From assembly GCA_947396885.1 (NCBI GenBank), contig OX377206.1, forward strand, positions 10,718,778 to 10,782,777: 64,000 bases of DNA. Reading direction: 5' to 3'. The notes under the pieces are model-generated. The model did no database searches. It was not told the DNA's origin and saw only the letters and a list, made by a program, of their open reading frames with translations. Position 1 is the first letter of the stretch. Every line of letters begins with the position of its first letter. This document shows, one piece after another, positions 61,037 to 64,000 of this stretch. The DNA is from Heligmosomoides polygyrus polygyrus. Lineage: Eukaryota > Nematoda > Chromadorea > Rhabditida > Heligmosomidae. The translations under genes were made by a program, and so were the position numbers.

Positions 61037-64000
61037 CAGCTGTCCTGTGTTATCGAAAGGATCGCCAGTGAAACGCATACCAACTTCGCCGTCAATATCG
61101 GGGTTATAATCGTCGACTATCACATCTAGTACGAGAATCATGCTTTCTTCGATAATCGCATAGTGGCGCGTATGAATGGCATCGTCGATTTCGTCCGCTT
61201 CTTTCTTCTCCAGGTACGTGTCTAGAGCTCTGAGAGCCAACACCGAAAGATCGCTTGGCTGCTCCTCGCTCAAAGTACTACCGCGATAGCCGTACAGAAT
61301 ATCCTCATCTAAAAAAAGAGCTTCGCTTCCACGAGAATGAATTTAGCCTCTGCAGAAACACGAAAAACATCCAGTCAGCTTCTGGATAAAAGCAACACGA
61401 ATTCCTAGTCCGGTGGGAGGGGTGCGCTACTGTTAGGCCCAAGGTATACCCCTGCCGGCATGAACATACGGACGGACATGAATCGTGCCAGGGCCCTACC
61501 CCTGGCCACAGCCCGCAACACCTCACGTCCGCGGGACGAGTAACCAGGTGTAGGGTCCCGGCACGATTCGTGGCACTACCGCGAGAATATATGTGTGCCT
61601 TAGGAAGGCGCAGTCACACGTCTGGTGGGGGTTTCGCCATCAAAAACTAGTAGCACAACATCTTTGTCACAGTGGTTCCTCTTTCTTTCATCATTCCTTC
61701 GCACCTTTACGACAGTAAAATCGTGGCCTGGAATAGGAGATACAACTGGATAGCAGGATGTGGCAGGTTAGGGTCCTCGAAAAGATTTCTATAAAGCTTG
61801 TCCCCTGTCTCGCATTCATGCGATTTATACACTAATGTGTGCCTCAATTTCCGTGTGGCAACAGATACACACACATGCACTTCCTTACTTAATATCGTGC
61901 AATTCTCACTCCAAAGAAATCTAATCCGCAGAAAAATCTATAAAATCAATCCATAGTGGAGGTCGATCGATAGTAGTGTCTACATTTGTGCGAAAGCGTG
62001 TGTAAGTTTGGCGCGTATGTCAACAAGTTGTGAAAATTGTAAATTGTAAATTGCGGCCGATTACGGTAGGTTACGGTAGCTACGGGTAACTAAGGCTACC
62101 GAGGTCATATCCACCGTTTTTGTCCAAACATCGCCTATGGAGGTTATTTGGGGTGCTGATAACGAATCCGATATCCGTTTTTCGTTTTACGCCGGAGTTT
62201 GGGAGAAATCGGTGACCATTACCTTAGTCACCCGTACCTTCCGTAACCTACCGTACTCCAGCGTAAAACGAAAAACGGATGCCAGATTCGTTATCAGCAC
62301 CCCAAATAACCCTCCTAGACGAAGTTTCAGCGAAATCGGTGACCCTGCATGGATCACTCATGTTAACTATATAGGTGTCTCCGACTAAATCGTGAAAAAC
62401 GGATATCACTTTCGTGATAAGCACCCAAAATACCCCCCCCCCCCTAGACAAGGTTTCAGCGAAAAAGAATTTTCGACCGAAATCCTGTCGGCGGAGTCGG
62501 AACTTTTAACTAGTGCCGAAAATGGAATTCAAGTCACCGAATCTGAACCCAATCAAACACCTTTCTAGAAGTTTAGTAGCTCTCACAGCAAAAAACAATG
62601 CCGAAAAGTTTGAAAAAATAATGCAGAAATGGGAGGATATCGGACTGGACATGATGAACAAACTTCTGAAGTCCATGCCAAGAGATGTGAAACTGTAATT
62701 AAAGCAGAAGGTTTTGCAACTCGCTACTAGTAAAGCTGTTCCAGTGTATAACTTGTCTGATTTTAGTAGAGAGGAAAGAAGGCTACTGAAGTGCTGTGAC
62801 CTATATAGTAGATTTCACGGTTTTTCCGTTTTTATGCATGAAATATGGAGAGGCCAGATATAAAACAGCAATGGTGATGCGATAAAAGAAGATTTGTCAA
62901 TTGTCACAACGTATCCAAGGTTCACATTTTTTATGCTGATTTGAAGCGAGTTCTGTCAAAAAATGTAAGCGTTCACAAACTTTTGGACGCCACTGCATAT
63001 GTATGTGTCGCAGGAGGGATTTAAATACAGCAACAGAAATGAATTCAAAGGGTGTTTTATGAATCCGCATTATTGTTGCTAGACGTCTGTAGAAATTCCT
63101 ATCCTTCATAATCTCCGAATCCGGGCACTCCTTGCACGACGCCTATGACAGGCCTTCTGAATCCGCACGCTGCTACACGATCCCCATCCATGTCCCCTCA
63201 CTGTGTGTCAAAGTGACGGCTACCGATCTCGACAATTGCTCGTGATTAGTCTCAAACAAACAGCCGACTGGCATACGCCGCAGTATCACACCTCTGCCCC
63301 CCCCCCCCCTTCCCCTCCCTTCCTCACCGTTCGACTCACTGCAGGACATAGGAATTAGCCGTCTTATATGTAGTAGGATACCAGTTCCCCCTAATAGATT
63401 GTGCTGTCACCCCCAGCTAAGAATTACTCTCGCTTAAAGCAACGACCTTCTAGAATAAAATTATTTCCAAAGACTTACTTTCGTCATCTGCAGTAAATAC
63501 AACGCCATCCTCAACTCCGTAAACTTGAAACATTTTGATTGAATCTCGTGAACGGCTCTGCAAATAAATCATTCTGATATAAAACCTCGTAGATTAAGAG
63601 AAAAAAGAAGAAGAACTGATCACCTTCAGTTGCTCTACGAGAACGACGCTATTAGATTGGCACAGATGCTTCTTCGAAAACAGCACACCGTCGACGAAAG
63701 TTCTGAAGCGAAATCTTGAAGCGAAGACATTGAAGAACAAATATGTAGATAGCCGGAGGACAAAATCAAAATTGTTACAAATACACAGCAACGAAGAGCG
63801 GTGTTGGACTACAGCTGGGTGGTAAGGTGCCCGCGATGTTTAACAGAAGCTCTTGCGCGGCAGCTAGCTCGACCTTTAATAGCGTCGACCAGCTAGCTTT
63901 AGGGCAATACCATAAAGAAGAGACGCCGGATCTACCGTAATCGGCAAGGGATGTTTGTCCTAAGCATCGTTCTCTTCTGGATCCACCAGAGAGCTTCAGC
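61037..64000 (-). CDS. Host gene, four exons seen, product not recognised (partial)
   Basis: Four minus-strand exons, in transcription order 63936-64000, 63624-63702, 63479-63557 and 61037-61308, have GT..AG borders and phases that fit (2+1, 0, 1+2, 0). Together they give about 165 open codons. Donors are GTAGAT, GTGATC, GTAAGT and GTGAGT. Acceptors are preceded by CGCTTCAG, TTATTTGCAG and CTTTTTTTAG. Introns are 233, 66 and 2170 bp. The peptide has FVDGVLFSKKHLC, EQLKSRSRDSIKMFQVYGVE and an acidic C-terminal stretch (LEKKEADEIDDAIH; VIVDDYNPDIDGEVG). Both ends are open: the gene runs off the window on the 5' side and continues past the GTGAGT donor at 61031-61036. The ...K.RD.IKMFQVYGV segment faintly recalls the end of class III nucleotide cyclase domains; this is only an impression. 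The long intron hosts a foldback and a Tc1-like fragment. Confidence 0.7.
61478..61571. repeat. Hairpin with 28-nt arms
   Basis: ATGAATCGTGCCAGGGCCCT plus ACCCCTGG (61478-61505) pairs with 61544-61571 with about three mismatches. The loop is GC-rich (38 nt). Confidence 0.75.
62045..62500. mobile_element. Foldback element related to 18545-19148
   Basis: It contains ATTACGGTAGGTTACGGTAG, GTTATTTGGGGTGCTGATAA, ATCCGTTTTTCGTTTTACGC and their complements around 62150-62300, plus GACGAAGTTTCAGCGAAATC. The ends are eroded and no target duplication was found. Confidence 0.65.
62513..62700 (+). pseudogene. Tc1-like transposase, C-terminal fragment
   Basis: The 61-codon frame includes FKSPNLNPIKHLSRSLVA, which matches the Tc1 family motif SPDLNPIENLW, and KWEDIGLDMMNKLLKSMPRD, which matches the helix before the C-terminus. 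The third acidic catalytic residue region is reduced. The terminal repeat at 62963-62993 closes the fragment. Confidence 0.8.
62963..62993. repeat. Tc1-like terminal inverted repeat
   Basis: Read inward, CAGTGGCGTCCAAAAGTTTG then TGAACG. One difference from 19316-19341 over the shared part. It defines the right end of the fragment starting at 62513. Confidence 0.7.
63110..63475. other. Intronic sequence, no feature seen
   Basis: Contains a C run at about 63297-63310. Part of the long intron of the host gene. Confidence 0.4.

Larger units (their letters stand above)
61309..63478 (-). other. 2170-bp intron carrying transposon remnants
   Basis: Lies between the exons at 63479-63557 and 61037-61308. 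It contains an inverted repeat (61478-61571), a foldback element (62045-62500), a Tc1-like C-terminal fragment (62513-62700) and its terminal repeat (62963-62993), all apparently neutral passengers. Confidence 0.65.

Overview
This is a repeat-dominated piece of an animal nuclear genome, most likely a strongylid nematode (hookworm relatives). The organism call is an inference. It rests on the transposon mix: an Hsmar1/bandit-like mariner, several other mariners, Tc1-like remnants, tRNA-derived SINEs, a Penelope-like retroelement and many foldback MITEs. Introns are of GT..AG type and there is no bacterial-style gene organisation. No CRISPR array, operon or rRNA gene was seen. One scaffold gap of 200 N lies at 17373-17572.

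Layout. 1-5.3 kb: AT-rich sequence, TTCGAATA-rich repeats and a two-part minisatellite (2.7-3.9 kb). 5.4-7.3 kb: a tRNA pseudogene and a complete non-autonomous hAT element with an 8-bp target duplication. 7.4-16.9 kb: tandem repeats, several copies of one tRNA-derived SINE (SINE1), and the same minisatellite family in inverted orientation. 17-19.4 kb: a broken Tc1-like transposon carrying a 604-bp foldback insertion. 23.2-28.0 kb: a long foldback element (family B) whose right arm is split by a full Penelope-like element (24250-27644) with an intact 896-codon ORF. 28.7-29.9 kb: a complete but dead mariner. 30.7-33.3 kb: hAT elements nested in each other. 31626-39447: two 3911-bp copies in direct tandem, each with a 108-bp satellite array and a 155-bp array. 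39.7-60.4 kb: four more mariners, SINEs, MITEs, and a family of about 135-bp palindromes with TNA target duplications.

The one convincing host gene lies at the right edge on the minus strand. Four exons (63936-64000, 63624-63702, 63479-63557, 61037-61308) have compatible splice phases and an open frame throughout. The product was not recognised.

The window reads as a stack of insertions rather than a set of cooperating genes. Nesting gives relative ages: SINE before mariner at 49.6 kb, mariner before foldback at 52.2 kb, mariner before a piggyBac-type MITE at 59.9 kb, foldback before Penelope at 24.2 kb.
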